Shown in pieces: positions 24,446 through 33,001 of a stretch of DNA of 39,305 nucleotides (positions are counted from its first letter, which is position 1; each line of letters opens with the position of its first letter). The stretch is taken from positions 1 to 39,305 of the forward strand of contig CADAGC010000025.1 in assembly GCA_902787365.1 (NCBI GenBank), written 5' to 3'. The notes under the pieces were generated by a model. The model made no database searches. It saw only the letters and a program-made list of their open reading frames with translations, and was not told the origin of the DNA. The position numbers were made by a program, and so were the translations under genes. Source of the DNA: an uncultured Ruminococcus sp. (lineage in GTDB: Bacteria; Bacillota; Clostridia; Oscillospirales; Ruminococcaceae).

Positions 24446-26064
24446 TTATTTAAGAGTTACATTCCATTTTGCGAGATACTGCTTTAGCAAGGTGAGGTCT
24501 TTTATGCTCACGCTGCCGTCGCCGTCAACATCGCAGTTATTAAGGTTTATTGTCACGTTCCATTTTGCAGGGTCACGTCCTTGATATTCACTTCGCCGTC
24601 GTCATTTGCGTCGCCGGGGATACGTGCTTTACCGAATGCCGTGGGGTCATCGGGGTCAAGGGTATAGAGCACGGGCGAGCTGCCGCTTGCGGTATACCAC
24701 CTTACCATTGAGTCAGAGCAGAGTATCGGCTCGCAGTCGGAGAGGGATATCTTGTCGCTCTCCATTACCTTGCCGATAAGCTTGCCGCTGGCGTTGATTA
24801 CGGCTATCTTGGTCGTGCCGTCGTTGTTGTCAGAGGTGCTCCACCAGTATGATGAGCCTGTGCATTCTCTCCACATAACAATAAATCTGTTATCGTTCAC
24901 CTTGACTACCTTAGGCGCCGAGTTTCTCCTGACCTTAGAGCCTTCGTTCTGGTCTTTATCGGCATAGTTTGTAAGATTTACAAGCGTTGCCTTTGCCGAA
25001 GTGCCTATGCTGGCTTTAGGGTAAACAAGAATGTATATATCTTTGAGGTCATAGTAATCATCAAGGGTGGTTTGGCTCATATCTGCCATTTTTACGCCTA
25101 TGAGCACATTGTCTTTTGAGAGTGCCATACCGCCTGTAAGAACGCTTGTGTAGTTGTAGTGAGATTTTGCGTCAGGGATATCGACTATTTCGCTGTCTGA
25201 ACGGCTTTTGGCGGAAAGGTCATATCTGCTGAGGGCGAGGGCTCTTGGGTAAGCGTCGCCGCTGTCGTAGGAATAGACCGCCTCATCATCAGCTATAAGG
25301 AACTGGTCAAACGAATGGCTTACATAATCGAATGGGTCGGAAGAGTAATGCCATTGCACATCGTAATATTCACGCTCAAATTCAAGGGATTCCTCATCAA
25401 CAACAAATGACATATTCATCTGGTGGCGCAGGCCGTCATCTGACTTATACACCTGATGACAGGTATGTATATACAGCTTGCCGCCTGCTTCGGCCATTTT
25501 GCAAGAGCCTGCCTTAAACGGGATATAGGTATTGCGTCCTTTAAGAATTTTGGTCTTATAGCTTTTAAAGTCTTTGGTTATCCTTGTTACGGCGATGACT
25601 TTCTGGTCGTCGCTCTCGCTTGTGTTTTCCTGACCTGTGACGATATAGTTATACTTTTCGCCTGCAAAGAAACCGCCGAACAGCGGCAGGAAAACCGACT
25701 CGCTAAGATCGAGCTTTCTGCTTTTTATCAGCTTGCCTGTTTTCATATCAACATCCTCGGCAAGCACATAGCCTGTGTTAAGATCGTACAGATCAACGGT
25801 CTTGGTCGAGGTGGTAATGAATTCTACTCTTGTGAGGGTATTTTCTCCGCTTTGATAGAGGTATGATTTTACCGTCTTATCCTGATTGCCGTAGATATGG
25901 TAGCCGGTATAGACCGAGTTATCCGAACTTTCACACCCGTCTGTCTGGGTTATCGCACCTGCGGCGTGGGCTATGGGCACAGTCGATACGCCCGACTGCC
26001 CGAGGACGCACGCCCCTGCAAGGGCAAAGGCACACAGGAATGCGGTTATTCTCTTTGTAAACAT
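24446..26064 (-). pseudogene. secreted beta-propeller-like protein with frameshifted C-terminal dockerin
   Basis: The intact frame (26064 down to TGA at 24553) encodes 503 residues: a signal peptide (to AHAAG), a large region of beta-rich repeats suggestive of a propeller (LYDLNTGYVLAED, KLYIHTCHQVYKSDDG, RFIVMWRECTG, PILCSDSMVRWYTA), then GDANDDGEVNIKDVTL, the first dockerin calcium loop, and an abrupt QNGT stop. The next frame continues without a stop as AKWNVTINLNNCDVDGDGSVSI then KDLTLLKQYLAKWNVTLK to TAA at 24446, exactly the missing helix end and second dockerin repeat. About 16 bases, encoding the first dockerin helix, appear lost near 24566-24572. AAGGAGG precedes the ATG. Without the frameshift the protein would attach to a cohesin scaffold. 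Confidence 0.8.
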
Positions 26065-26111
26065 AAAATGACCTCCTTTGAGTAGTGTGGGCTATCGCCG
26101 CAAACACATAT

Positions 26112-27338
26112 TTATACTACCTGAAACAGATAAAACTTCAGATAATCAGTCTCCTCAACGCCCATAAGGATAGGGTGGTCGGGGGACTGGCGGCGGGCTT
26201 CGATAAGGCGCAGACTGACACCTGCGTCGTCGGCCGCACTTTTTACCATTTTAAGAAAACGCTCTGAATCCATAAAATGCGAGCAGGAGCAGGTGGCAAG
26301 AAAGCCGCCCCTCGGCAGAAGCTTCATCGCACGCAGGTTTATCTCCTTGTAGCCACGCTCGGCGCTGCCTATCGTCTTGCGGCTCTTGGTGAATGCGGGC
26401 GGGTCGAGGATTATGTAGTCATACTTTGCGCCCTGCTCTTTGAGCTTGGGAAGCAGTTCAAAAACGTCCTCGCAGACAAAATCCATAGTGCCATGCAAGC
26501 CGTTGCGCTCGGCGTTGGCTCTTGCTGTATCGACTGCAAGCTGTGAAACGTCAACAGCCGTAACGTGCGCTGCACCGCCCTTTGCGGCGTTAAGTGCGAA
26601 CGAGCCTGTGTGCGTGAAGCAGTCGAGCACACGCCTGCCCTTAGCTATCTTTGCGGCGGCAAGGCGGTTGTATTTCTGGTCTAAGAAAAAGCCTGTTTTC
26701 TGGCCGTTTAGCACATCTACCTCGTAGATGATGCCGTTTTCGACTATCTCGGTAACGGGCGAGGGGGGCGTGGGCAGGAAGTCTGCTTCATACCAGCCCT
26801 TGTACTGGGTCAGCCCTTCAAGCTCACGGATTGCAACGTCATTTCGCTCCATTATGCCACGCACCGTGACGCCCTTTGCGGCAAGCTCGGTGACAAGAGC
26901 TTTATATATTATGTCCTTTACACGCTCGATGCCTACAGATAGCACCTGCACCGAGAGAATGTCGCCGTACTTATCCACCGTCAGCCCGGGCAGTCTGTCA
27001 GCCTCGCCGAAAACAAGGCGGCAGCAGGAAAAATCATCGCCCATAACTGCAAGGCGGTAGTCTATCGCATACCTCACGGCACGCTGCCAGAAGCTTTCGT
27101 CAAAGCGGTCGTTGGCGTTGGTGGTGAGCAGGCGTATGCGTATCTTGCTTTTCTCGCTCACAAGCCCCGAGCCTAAGTACGTGCCCTTTTGCGACAGCAC
27201 ATCAACGACCGAGCCGTTTTCGCAAACATCGGGGGCGCTTTCTATCTCGTTGTCATATACCCACGGGTGCCCGGCTCTGAGCTTGTTCTCGCTCTTTTTC
27301 GACACGGTGAATACGGGGAGTTGTCTTGGTGTTTTCAT
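26112..27338 (-). CDS. rlmI: class I SAM-dependent rRNA cytosine methyltransferase, RlmI-like
   Basis: 408 residues. The N-terminal PUA-type domain includes RAGHPWVYDNEI (about 21-32). FGEADRLPGLTVDKYGD marks the central EEHEAD-like domain. The Rossmann methyltransferase has motif I LDCFTHTGSFALNAAKGG and acidic VTAVD, motif IV ILDPPAFTKS, and LATCSCSHFM with a candidate catalytic cysteine. RlmI methylates a cytosine of 23S rRNA; related proteins may modify other rRNA positions. It is 47 bases upstream of the dockerin gene on the same strand, and 51 bases after the DUF2461 gene. Confidence 0.85.
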   Translation of the reverse strand: MKTPRQLPVFTVSKKSENKLRAGHPWVYDNEIESAPDVCENGSVVDVLSQKGTYLGSGLVSEKSKIRIRLLTTNANDRFDESFWQRAVRYAIDYRLAVMGDDFSCCRLVFGEADRLPGLTVDKYGDILSVQVLSVGIERVKDIIYKALVTELAAKGVTVRGIMERNDVAIRELEGLTQYKGWYEADFLPTPPSPVTEIVENGIIYEVDVLNGQKTGFFLDQKYNRLAAAKIAKGRRVLDCFTHTGSFALNAAKGGAAHVTAVDVSQLAVDTARANAERNGLHGTMDFVCEDVFELLPKLKEQGAKYDYIILDPPAFTKSRKTIGSAERGYKEINLRAMKLLPRGGFLATCSCSHFMDSERFLKMVKSAADDAGVSLRLIEARRQSPDHPILMGVEETDYLKFYLFQVV

Positions 27339-27389
27339 ATATTACCTCTCTTAGTTATGCACGTTCTTTGTATGTCTGCGGCGAGTGCT

Positions 27390-28124
27390 TTACCACATGA
27401 ACTCAACGCTCGGTGCTTTTGCCATCGGCGTGTTCATAGGGTCATCAAAGGAGACTTCCTTTTGAGCCTTGTTTATGCCGTCTTGTATGATAAGCTTTTG
27501 GAAATACTCCTCCAGCTCGAAAAGCTGGGCGAAAGCTTCAAGTATGCGGTCTTTGAGCTTCTTTGAATAGAGTGTTCTGCCGTCGGTCAGGCGGGTATGA
27601 ACGCTTATGCTGCGGATATTGAACCACCGCTCGTTGAATGGCTGTGCGCCTGCTTTGGGGCGCTTATAGCTCTCGGTGAGTATCTCAAAGCCCTGCTGTT
27701 CGGCTCTGCCTATCAGCTCAAAGAACGGGTCGCTCTCATCGCTTATCTGACTGCGAAAAAGCTCTAAAGCCGATGCGTCGGGCTTTTGCAGCCTGAAGCC
27801 GTAGACCGCCCCCTCTGGGGAAAGCTCAAAAAAGAAAGTGGGGGTCTTGTTCCACCAGTAGGCTTCGTGGCGGACGTATATCCACATTGTATCACGGTAG
27901 TGTATGTCAGGGGAAAGAAAGGGGTCTTTGTAGATGCGGCTTGCCTTGCTCATCATATCGTCGATATGCGAGTAGGGGGCGAGCAGTTCGTCGGCAAGCT
28001 CGCACAGCGGCTTATAGACCAGTTCTGTGTATATGCTTTTGTGCTCTTCAAACCACGCCTTGTTGTTGTTTGCCCTTATCCCCGATAAAAACTGTGTTGC
28101 GTCTTTGCTCAATCCTGTAAACAT
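27390..28124 (-). CDS. DUF2461 family protein
   Basis: 244 residues, matching DUF2461 (TIGR02453) throughout: FLSGIRANNNKAWFEEHKSIY at the N-terminus, RIYKDPFLSPD, YWWNKTPTFFFELSPEGAVYGFRLQKP and the C-terminal FELEEYFQKLI. No activity is established for the family. Its start overlaps the tsaB stop (TAATG), so it is translated with tsaB, though a functional link is not obvious. Confidence 0.88.
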   Translation of the reverse strand: MFTGLSKDATQFLSGIRANNNKAWFEEHKSIYTELVYKPLCELADELLAPYSHIDDMMSKASRIYKDPFLSPDIHYRDTMWIYVRHEAYWWNKTPTFFFELSPEGAVYGFRLQKPDASALELFRSQISDESDPFFELIGRAEQQGFEILTESYKRPKAGAQPFNERWFNIRSISVHTRLTDGRTLYSKKLKDRILEAFAQLFELEEYFQKLIIQDGINKAQKEVSFDDPMNTPMAKAPSVEFMW

Positions 28125-28828
28125 TACTGCTCCTTTGAATGTGCGAGGTCTTTCTGCGCCTTTGTGGGCTGGAGATAGCTTACCCCCAAGGCCGCAGGCG
28201 GTGTGATAAGGCTCTCATCATTCTCTACTGCAAAGCAGACAGATGATGCCCTTGCAACAGCACACGCAGCAGGCGCTGTGAGCACCCAGTCTTCGTCAGA
28301 CAGCTGTGCTTTGAGTTCATATGCATAGTCGCCTATCAGCATGGCTCTGCCGCCGTTTGCTTTTATCATAGCTATTATATCTGCCGACTCCATAAGGCAG
28401 TCATCATGCAGGCGTGACACCCTGCCGCCCTCTGCCTTAAATGCCGCAAAGTAGCAGATAGTGTTTCTCGCTTTATGTGCTGTATATATATGCCCCTCAA
28501 AGGCCGACACGTTATACGCAAGTGCCAAAAGTGTTGACACGCCCGCACATTTTAAGGCGGGGTTGCCAAGGCACATACCCTTTACCGCACCTATGCCGAT
28601 ACGCAGGCCCGTATATGAGCCGGGACCGTTGGCGGCGGCTATACAGTCGATCTGCGAGATATCAGTCTCACAGTCGGCAAGCAGGCGCTGCACCATCGGC
28701 AGAATCACCTGCGAATGTGTAAGTCTTGTAACTATGCTCGTTTCGCCAAGCAGCGCACCGTCTTTGGTGAGGGCGACGCTTGCGGTCTTACCCGAGCTGT
28801 CTATTGAGAGTATCGTCAAAGCGTTCAT
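28124..28828 (-). CDS. tsaB: tRNA threonylcarbamoyladenosine biosynthesis protein TsaB
   Basis: 234 residues of the ASKHA fold. ILSIDSSGKTASVAL is the phosphate-1 motif, LTHSQVILPMV and IAAANGPGSYTGLRIGIGAVKG are the TsaB hallmarks. It is the non-catalytic partner of TsaD in making t6A37 on ANN-decoding tRNAs. The gene overlaps tsaE by 41 bases, the common tsaE-tsaB arrangement; tsaD and rimI, often next, are not here. Confidence 0.94.
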   Translation of the reverse strand: MNALTILSIDSSGKTASVALTKDGALLGETSIVTRLTHSQVILPMVQRLLADCETDISQIDCIAAANGPGSYTGLRIGIGAVKGMCLGNPALKCAGVSTLLALAYNVSAFEGHIYTAHKARNTICYFAAFKAEGGRVSRLHDDCLMESADIIAMIKANGGRAMLIGDYAYELKAQLSDEDWVLTAPAACAVARASSVCFAVENDESLITPPAALGVSYLQPTKAQKDLAHSKEQ

Positions 28829-29243
28829 CTCCGTTTATGATTATTTTTCGTGTGTTATCGTCTATGCGCTCGAATGATATGGTTATGGCGTTATCGGGCA
28901 GCTCGTCGGATATATTCTCGCTCCATTCTATTGCAAGCACCGCATCATCTGCCATATAGTCAAAAAAGCCCGTAGTCTCCAGGTCCTCGGGGGAGAGTAT
29001 GCGGTACATATCAAAGTGTATCAGCGAAAGCTCACGTCCTCGGTACTCGTTTACAAGCGCAAAGGTAGGCGAGCTTACCTCGTCACCAAGGCCGAGCCCC
29101 TGCGATATACCTCTTGTGATAGTTGTTTTTCCGCAGCCGAGGCCGCCGATATAGGCGATAACATCGCCGCCTTTTAGCAGTTTTCCTATCCTCTCGCCGA
29201 GGGCTATCGTTTCCTCGGGGGAGTGGGTGATTATTTCTGTCAT
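28788..29243 (-). CDS. tsaE: tRNA threonylcarbamoyladenosine biosynthesis ATPase TsaE
   Basis: A P-loop ATPase of 151 residues. Walker A is GGLGCGKTT; SSPTFALVNEYRG (the Thr switch region) and LIHFDMYRI (Walker B-like), then LAIEWSENI, are family signatures. It drives turnover of the TsaB-TsaD complex. ATG 29243 is preferred because GAGG lies 8 bases upstream; ATG 29249 would leave no spacing. The long 3' overlap with tsaB implies coupled translation. Confidence 0.94.
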   Translation of the reverse strand: MTEIITHSPEETIALGERIGKLLKGGDVIAYIGGLGCGKTTITRGISQGLGLGDEVSSPTFALVNEYRGRELSLIHFDMYRILSPEDLETTGFFDYMADDAVLAIEWSENISDELPDNAITISFERIDDNTRKIIINGDERFDDTLNRQLG

Positions 29244-29295
29244 TGTCATTCCTCGTTTTGGGAGATTTTTTTAGGTAACAGGTGAGGTGCCTTAA

Positions 29296-30063
29296 TTATG
29301 CATTCAATGCATACGCCACTATCAGGCATTTTTCCTCTTTCAGCAGCTCGCTTACGCTGTCAATCTTTGAGCGGGCGTCGATGTTGTTGTAGCGGTTGAG
29401 CACGAACTTATCCTCGCCGCCTGTTATGCACACGGTATGTATGCCGCTGAAATATGGCGTGCCTGTATAGAATGCAAAAATCAGCGCCTTGCCGTCACTA
29501 AGCGCCTTGTCGCAATCGGCAGGGGAGCCGAGAGTCTCATACTCATAGCCGTGGGCATCAAGGAGGAGGTTTATCTTCCTCGGGTCGCTGCCGAGCGAGC
29601 CGTCCTGCGCTGTGAGGGCGTTGCGCTCAAACTCGGTTATCAGCTTTGCCATATCCACCTGCTCGCCTTTGAGGGTGAGCATATTGTATGAAGCTATGAT
29701 CTCGCAGCCATTGTAGCCGAATTTGTAGTTGCCGAGATAAAGCTCGTTCTGCGGCTCGGTGTCCTGCCCTGCTTCTATCAGCTGACCTTGTATGCCGCTG
29801 TTTTTCCAAAGCTCGTCATTGTGGGCGTAGTTTTTTGCAGACCTGCTTTCGGGGTCAAGAGATGAGTAAAATTCATCAAACCCCTCCCAGCGCTTTTGCT
29901 CGGTGTCCGAGCTGCTTTCCTGTTCGGTGGCACTGCTCTCTGCTTTTGATGATGACTCTATCGCACGCTCTTTTGAGAAAAACTCGCTGTCGGAGCTTTC
30001 GCTGCTGCCGCAGGCTGTAAGCGTGAGTGTGAGCATTAAAATAAGTAAAGTAAGTCGTTTCAT
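29296..30063 (-). CDS. C39-like cysteine peptidase lipoprotein
   Basis: 255 residues. The signal peptide ends in the lipobox LTAC (Cys about 18), followed by a Ser/Glu-rich linker to about residue 58. The C-terminal domain resembles bacteriocin-processing-type C39 papain-like peptidases: the cysteine lies in YNGCEIIASYNMLTLKG, the histidine in SGIHTVCITGG, and the Asn/Asp region in FVLNRYNNID. The substrate is unknown. Its start overlaps the stop of the DUF3810 gene (TAATG), so the two extracytoplasmic proteins are made together. Confidence 0.8.
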   Translation of the reverse strand: MKRLTLLILMLTLTLTACGSSESSDSEFFSKERAIESSSKAESSATEQESSSDTEQKRWEGFDEFYSSLDPESRSAKNYAHNDELWKNSGIQGQLIEAGQDTEPQNELYLGNYKFGYNGCEIIASYNMLTLKGEQVDMAKLITEFERNALTAQDGSLGSDPRKINLLLDAHGYEYETLGSPADCDKALSDGKALIFAFYTGTPYFSGIHTVCITGGEDKFVLNRYNNIDARSKIDSVSELLKEEKCLIVAYALNA

Positions 30064-31205
30064 TATATCTCTTTCCCGCCCGAATAGTAATAGCCCAGCA
30101 ATAAATCGACCATTCTGCCGTATGAGTGCTTGCCGTCTTCGACGCCGTTTAGTTTGAGCGAGGTGTCCATAGCCTTGTCGGATATCTCTGCGACCTCTTC
30201 GCTGTCAAACAAGCCCTCGTCGCTTTCCTGCACATCGTCCCAGTATTTGCGGTTGCCTGTGATGTCGAGCCACACGTTTTCGTTGACACGCTCGTAAAGC
30301 TCGTTCTCCTTGTCCTCGCCGCAGTATTCGCCCACCTTGCCGAGAACGTATTTAAGGGTGCTGAGATAGCCTGAATAGTTGTAGTCTTTATTATCGCTTT
30401 TAGCGCAGGCGAGGAAAGCGATGAAATTCGCCTCGTCTTCTAAAATAAAGCCCTTGGTATGGGTCAGCTCATGAGTGACCGTCTCGGGCATATTCACCTC
30501 ATACATCTCCTGATTGTAGTTGGCTTCCATTGTAAAGGGGAAATATATGCCCATAAGATACTGCTGTGACATAAAGAATGAGTTTTTTATCTTCTTGGGG
30601 GTCACATAATAGCCGCTTAAGCGTGGGTATTCGTCGGCAAGATCGCTGACGGCTTTTTTTGCAGTCTCGTCAAGGTCGGCTGTGAGCACGAAATGCCCCT
30701 CGTCGTCACGCTTGACCTCATAGGAAAGCTCATTGGTGCGCTCGATAAGCACCTCGGCTACTTCTATCAGCTGTGCATCTGTGTGCTCGCCTGAGGGGAT
30801 ATCGTACATCTCGCCGAACGAGGAACAATGATAGAGTATAAAGCAGTTGAGCGTTTCGGTAACTAAGATGAATGCAAATATCCACCCGTATGTAAAAAGA
30901 TAGATGTGCCGTATCAGCTTGTGGTGGTTTTTAAAGCCTATCATCACTATCGGCAGGATAATGATAAGCGACACCAGCAGGAAGATAACGCCTATGATTA
31001 TAAGCACCTCGCCCAATGAAAAGGAAAGGAGCGAGGTCAGCCGCCCGTAGGTGCTCGTCCAGATAGGGAACACCTTGTCGGCATATTTATCCGAAAAGCC
31101 GTCAACCGTCCACGCAAGAACATTGAGGACTGCGCACAAGAGATAGATCAGTATAAGAGTTACGAGCTGCTTATGCTCGCCGAGTTTGCGCAAGTGTTTT
31201 CTCAT
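30063..31205 (-). CDS. DUF3810 family membrane protein with HExxH-like zinc motif
   Basis: About 380 residues with three N-terminal membrane segments (roughly 15-37, 62-98, 105-130), then an extracellular domain. VTHELTHTKGFILEDEANFIAF contains HExxH (about 255-259) and a downstream Glu/Asn set, as in gluzincin-type metallopeptidases; YFPFTMEANYNQEMYEVNMPET just before it is typical of DUF3810. Activity is unproven. ATG 31205 is preferred (GGTG 7-8 bases upstream); GTG 31214 is an in-frame alternative. It is the first gene of the minus-strand series ending at the dockerin gene. Confidence 0.83.
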   Translation of the reverse strand: MRKHLRKLGEHKQLVTLILIYLLCAVLNVLAWTVDGFSDKYADKVFPIWTSTYGRLTSLLSFSLGEVLIIIGVIFLLVSLIIILPIVMIGFKNHHKLIRHIYLFTYGWIFAFILVTETLNCFILYHCSSFGEMYDIPSGEHTDAQLIEVAEVLIERTNELSYEVKRDDEGHFVLTADLDETAKKAVSDLADEYPRLSGYYVTPKKIKNSFFMSQQYLMGIYFPFTMEANYNQEMYEVNMPETVTHELTHTKGFILEDEANFIAFLACAKSDNKDYNYSGYLSTLKYVLGKVGEYCGEDKENELYERVNENVWLDITGNRKYWDDVQESDEGLFDSEEVAEISDKAMDTSLKLNGVEDGKHSYGRMVDLLLGYYYSGGKEI

Positions 31206-31302
31206 TTTTTTCACCGCCGCTATGTATTAATTATAGTATACTTCTTTAATTTTATCACTTACGCCCCCAAATGTCAAGGAAATTACTATTAACAACATAT
31301 GG

Positions 31303-31335
31303 CAAAAGGCGCACTCTTAGCAAGCACGCCTTTTG
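31303..31335 (-). terminator. hairpin at the 3' end of the 58-residue gene
   Basis: CAAAAGGCG (31303-31311) pairs with CGCCTTTTG (31327-31335). It is two bases after the stop of the minus-strand small gene; on that strand the T-run is inside the stem, so termination is likely but not certain. Confidence 0.55.
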
Positions 31336-31337
31336 TC

Positions 31338-31514
31338 TTAAAGCTCTATATCATCTACCCATTTTTTAGCAAGGGCGGCGTTCTCGTCGCTTGCGGCGGT
31401 ATATTCGCCGTGGGTGATCGCAGGGTCGGTGATGATATTAGTCTGCCCCTGCGGCGAGAGAGCCTTTTTGGGGATATATATTTTCACTCCGTCCTGTGAG
31501 GTCTTTTTCTTCAT
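31338..31514 (-). CDS. small hypothetical protein (58 residues)
   Basis: Begins MKKKTSQDGVKIYIPKKAL and ends ALAKKWVDDIEL, with AAAGGAAG 6-8 bases before ATG 31514 and a hairpin right after the stop. It is basic at the start and acidic at the end, with no membrane segment. I do not recognise a family. Longer in-frame starts up to 31640 would run back into the promoter of the opposite gene and are unlikely. Confidence 0.55.
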   Translation of the reverse strand: MKKKTSQDGVKIYIPKKALSPQGQTNIITDPAITHGEYTAASDENAALAKKWVDDIEL

Positions 31515-31592
31515 AGCTTTCTTCCTTTCATCGCTTGTGAGGTTATTATGTGCAGCTTTCGTGTGTTTAGCAGATGAAAAATTTTCAAAAAC

Positions 31593-31621
31593 TTGAAAAA
31601 GCCTGCGGTTTATGCTATAAT
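31593..31621 (+). promoter_or_regulatory. extended -10 promoter running into palindromic element copy 2
   Basis: TTGAAA (31593-31598), 17-bp spacer, TATAAT (31616-31621) preceded by TGC. Transcription should begin at about 31627, again at the left edge of a 172-bp element, so that the element is the leader of the gene at 31831. Confidence 0.8.
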
Positions 31622-31627
31622 TATTTA

Positions 31628-31799
31628 GGCAACACCGCACGACTACCGCCTACCGGCTTTGCACATCATAAACTTGCATATTTTCCGTCTTAACACCCAA
31701 ATTCACCTTGTCTTACGCAAGTAAAACTGCGGTGAATATGGGCATTCTGACGAAAAATCTGACTTCGTTTCTGATGTGCAATAGTCGTGCGGTGCTGCC
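31628..31799 (+). mobile_element. 172-bp palindromic MITE-like element, copy 2
   Basis: Bounded by GGCAACACCG and CGGTGCTGCC and flanked by TTTA on both sides (31624-31627 and 31800-31803). It aligns without gaps to copy 1. The arms differ from copy 1 but pair within this copy: GCACGACTA with TAGTCGTGC, TTGCACATCA with TGATGTGCAA, and ATTTTCCGTC with GACGAAAAAT. The central CTTGTCTTACGCAAGTAAAACTG (with one base different) is shared. No open frame. Confidence 0.85.
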
Positions 31800-31830
31800 T
31801 TTAGTAAAAATATTTTAGTGAGGTATTACG

Positions 31831-32385
31831 ATGAAAACAAATGCCGACAAGAAAAAAATACTGCTCATAGCCCTTGCAAAGTGGGCTGAGTGTGAGCTTT
31901 TCTGCATAATAACCTTTATATTCTACGCCGTGGTCGAGGGGGCTATGGGCAAGGGGGCGCACATACTCTTTGCACTTGTGTGCTTTTTGCTGGTCTTCTG
32001 CCTTATGGCTGACTTCGGGCTTAAAACAGGCTACTCCGCCCACAAGGGTGTCGAAGCAGGCACGCTGTCAAAATGCCGAAACTTCGGGGCGCTTATGGGG
32101 CTTGCGGCGACCCTGCCGACGTATATATGCTTTATATTCTTAGCACTTTCTGCAAACGGAGTGATCGGCAACTTCTACCCCGCATACAAGATAATAAACT
32201 CAATGTTCGCCCCCGCTGTCAACATCTTTGCATCTACTGCACAGGCGGCAGAGCTTTCGACAGGGCAGCTGATAGTCATAGGCGCTATACCGCTTTATAT
32301 TCCCGTGGCGTGCTGGTTTGCGTTCAGGCTCGGGTATGATGATACCGATTTGGCGAAGAAGTTTGTTTATAAGAGCAAGAAGTGA
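31831..32385 (+). CDS. four-helix integral membrane protein of unknown function
   Basis: 184 residues with four clear hydrophobic segments (about 11-32, 43-65, 85-110, 145-168), Lys-rich ends, and a loop KTGYSAHKGVEAGTLSKCRNFG between the second and third. I do not recognise the family. The leader is the palindromic element copy 2. TGAGG lies about 8 bases before the ATG. A distinct, smaller membrane-anchored protein follows after 47 bases. Confidence 0.65.
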   Translation: MKTNADKKKILLIALAKWAECELFCIITFIFYAVVEGAMGKGAHILFALVCFLLVFCLMADFGLKTGYSAHKGVEAGTLSKCRNFGALMGLAATLPTYICFIFLALSANGVIGNFYPAYKIINSMFAPAVNIFASTAQAAELSTGQLIVIGAIPLYIPVACWFAFRLGYDDTDLAKKFVYKSKK

Positions 32386-32422
32386 CAATGCACAATTAAG
32401 GTGCGCCTGTTCGGGCGAGTTG
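32386..32422. repeat. remnant of an interspersed repeat
   Basis: AATGCACAATTAAGG (32388-32402) followed by a short hairpin CGCCT/GGGCG. The reverse complement, with one mismatch, occurs as CCTTAATTATGCATT at 29290-29304 next to the C39-like gene. This looks like a fragment of a dispersed element. Confidence 0.4.
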
Positions 32423-32426
32423 GTGA

Positions 32427-32867
32427 ATGGTTATGAGGATCAAGCAAATAAAAGGCAAGGGCGTTATAGCATTTATCGTTATACTGCTGGCGGCTGTTGC
32501 GGCGGTGTATCTGTATCTCACAAAGGACATAAGATACACCAAAAGCTTATATGAGCAAAACGCCGAGCTGCTCGAAAGTGTTGCGAATGAATATGAAAAC
32601 GGCAGTCGTGAGACAGACAATGTCGCCACCGAGCTTATGCTTAAAGACACAGACGGCGGCGAAAAGAGCGCTGAGGTATACGGCTTTTATGACGAGGGGA
32701 AGCTTTGTGTTATTTGCAAGGTAAGCTCAAAAGCTATCGGCGATCGGCAGAAGGAACAGTGGTGTCTTGTGTATAAGGGCATAGATAATAACAGCTCAGC
32801 CTGGAGCAAATTTGATGACATAAACGACAACTGGTCGGTATGGCGGTACAGGGGAGACATAGGGTAA
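32427..32867 (+). CDS. membrane-anchored hypothetical protein
   Basis: 146 residues (144 if the second ATG, 32433, is used). A basic N-terminus and one membrane helix (about 12-32) precede a soluble extracellular region with coiled-coil tendency (SLYEQNAELLESVANEYENG) and a C-terminal beta-rich part (EVYGFYDEGKLCVICKVSS, EQWCLVYKGIDN) with three cysteines. No family recognised. The ribosome-binding site is weak (GTTGGTGA). No terminator separates it from the gene before it. Confidence 0.6.
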   Translation: MVMRIKQIKGKGVIAFIVILLAAVAAVYLYLTKDIRYTKSLYEQNAELLESVANEYENGSRETDNVATELMLKDTDGGEKSAEVYGFYDEGKLCVICKVSSKAIGDRQKEQWCLVYKGIDNNSSAWSKFDDINDNWSVWRYRGDIG

Positions 32868-32908
32868 TGCATTTCAAAAAAATCCAAAGGTTTTTTTGAC
32901 AAAACCCC

Positions 32909-32937
32909 TTGCAAAATGAAAAATAATGTAGTATAAT
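32909..32937 (+). promoter_or_regulatory. promoter of malQ
   Basis: TTGCAA (32909-32914), 17-bp spacer, TATAAT (32932-32937). The leader then forms an 8-bp hairpin, GGTACTGT (32943-32950) with ACAGTACC (32978-32985), just before the ribosome-binding site, probably a 5' stability or translation-control structure. Confidence 0.7.
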
Positions 32938-33001
32938 AGAAAGGTACTGTAACGCTTTAAAGTGAAAAATAGCAAAAACAGTACCGGAAAGGGTGAGATC
33001 A

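Noticed and set aside
32896-32937. TTGACA at 32896 as the -35 of the malQ promoter
   Set aside because: The spacing to TATAAT is 30 bases; TTGCAA at 32909 gives the correct 17.
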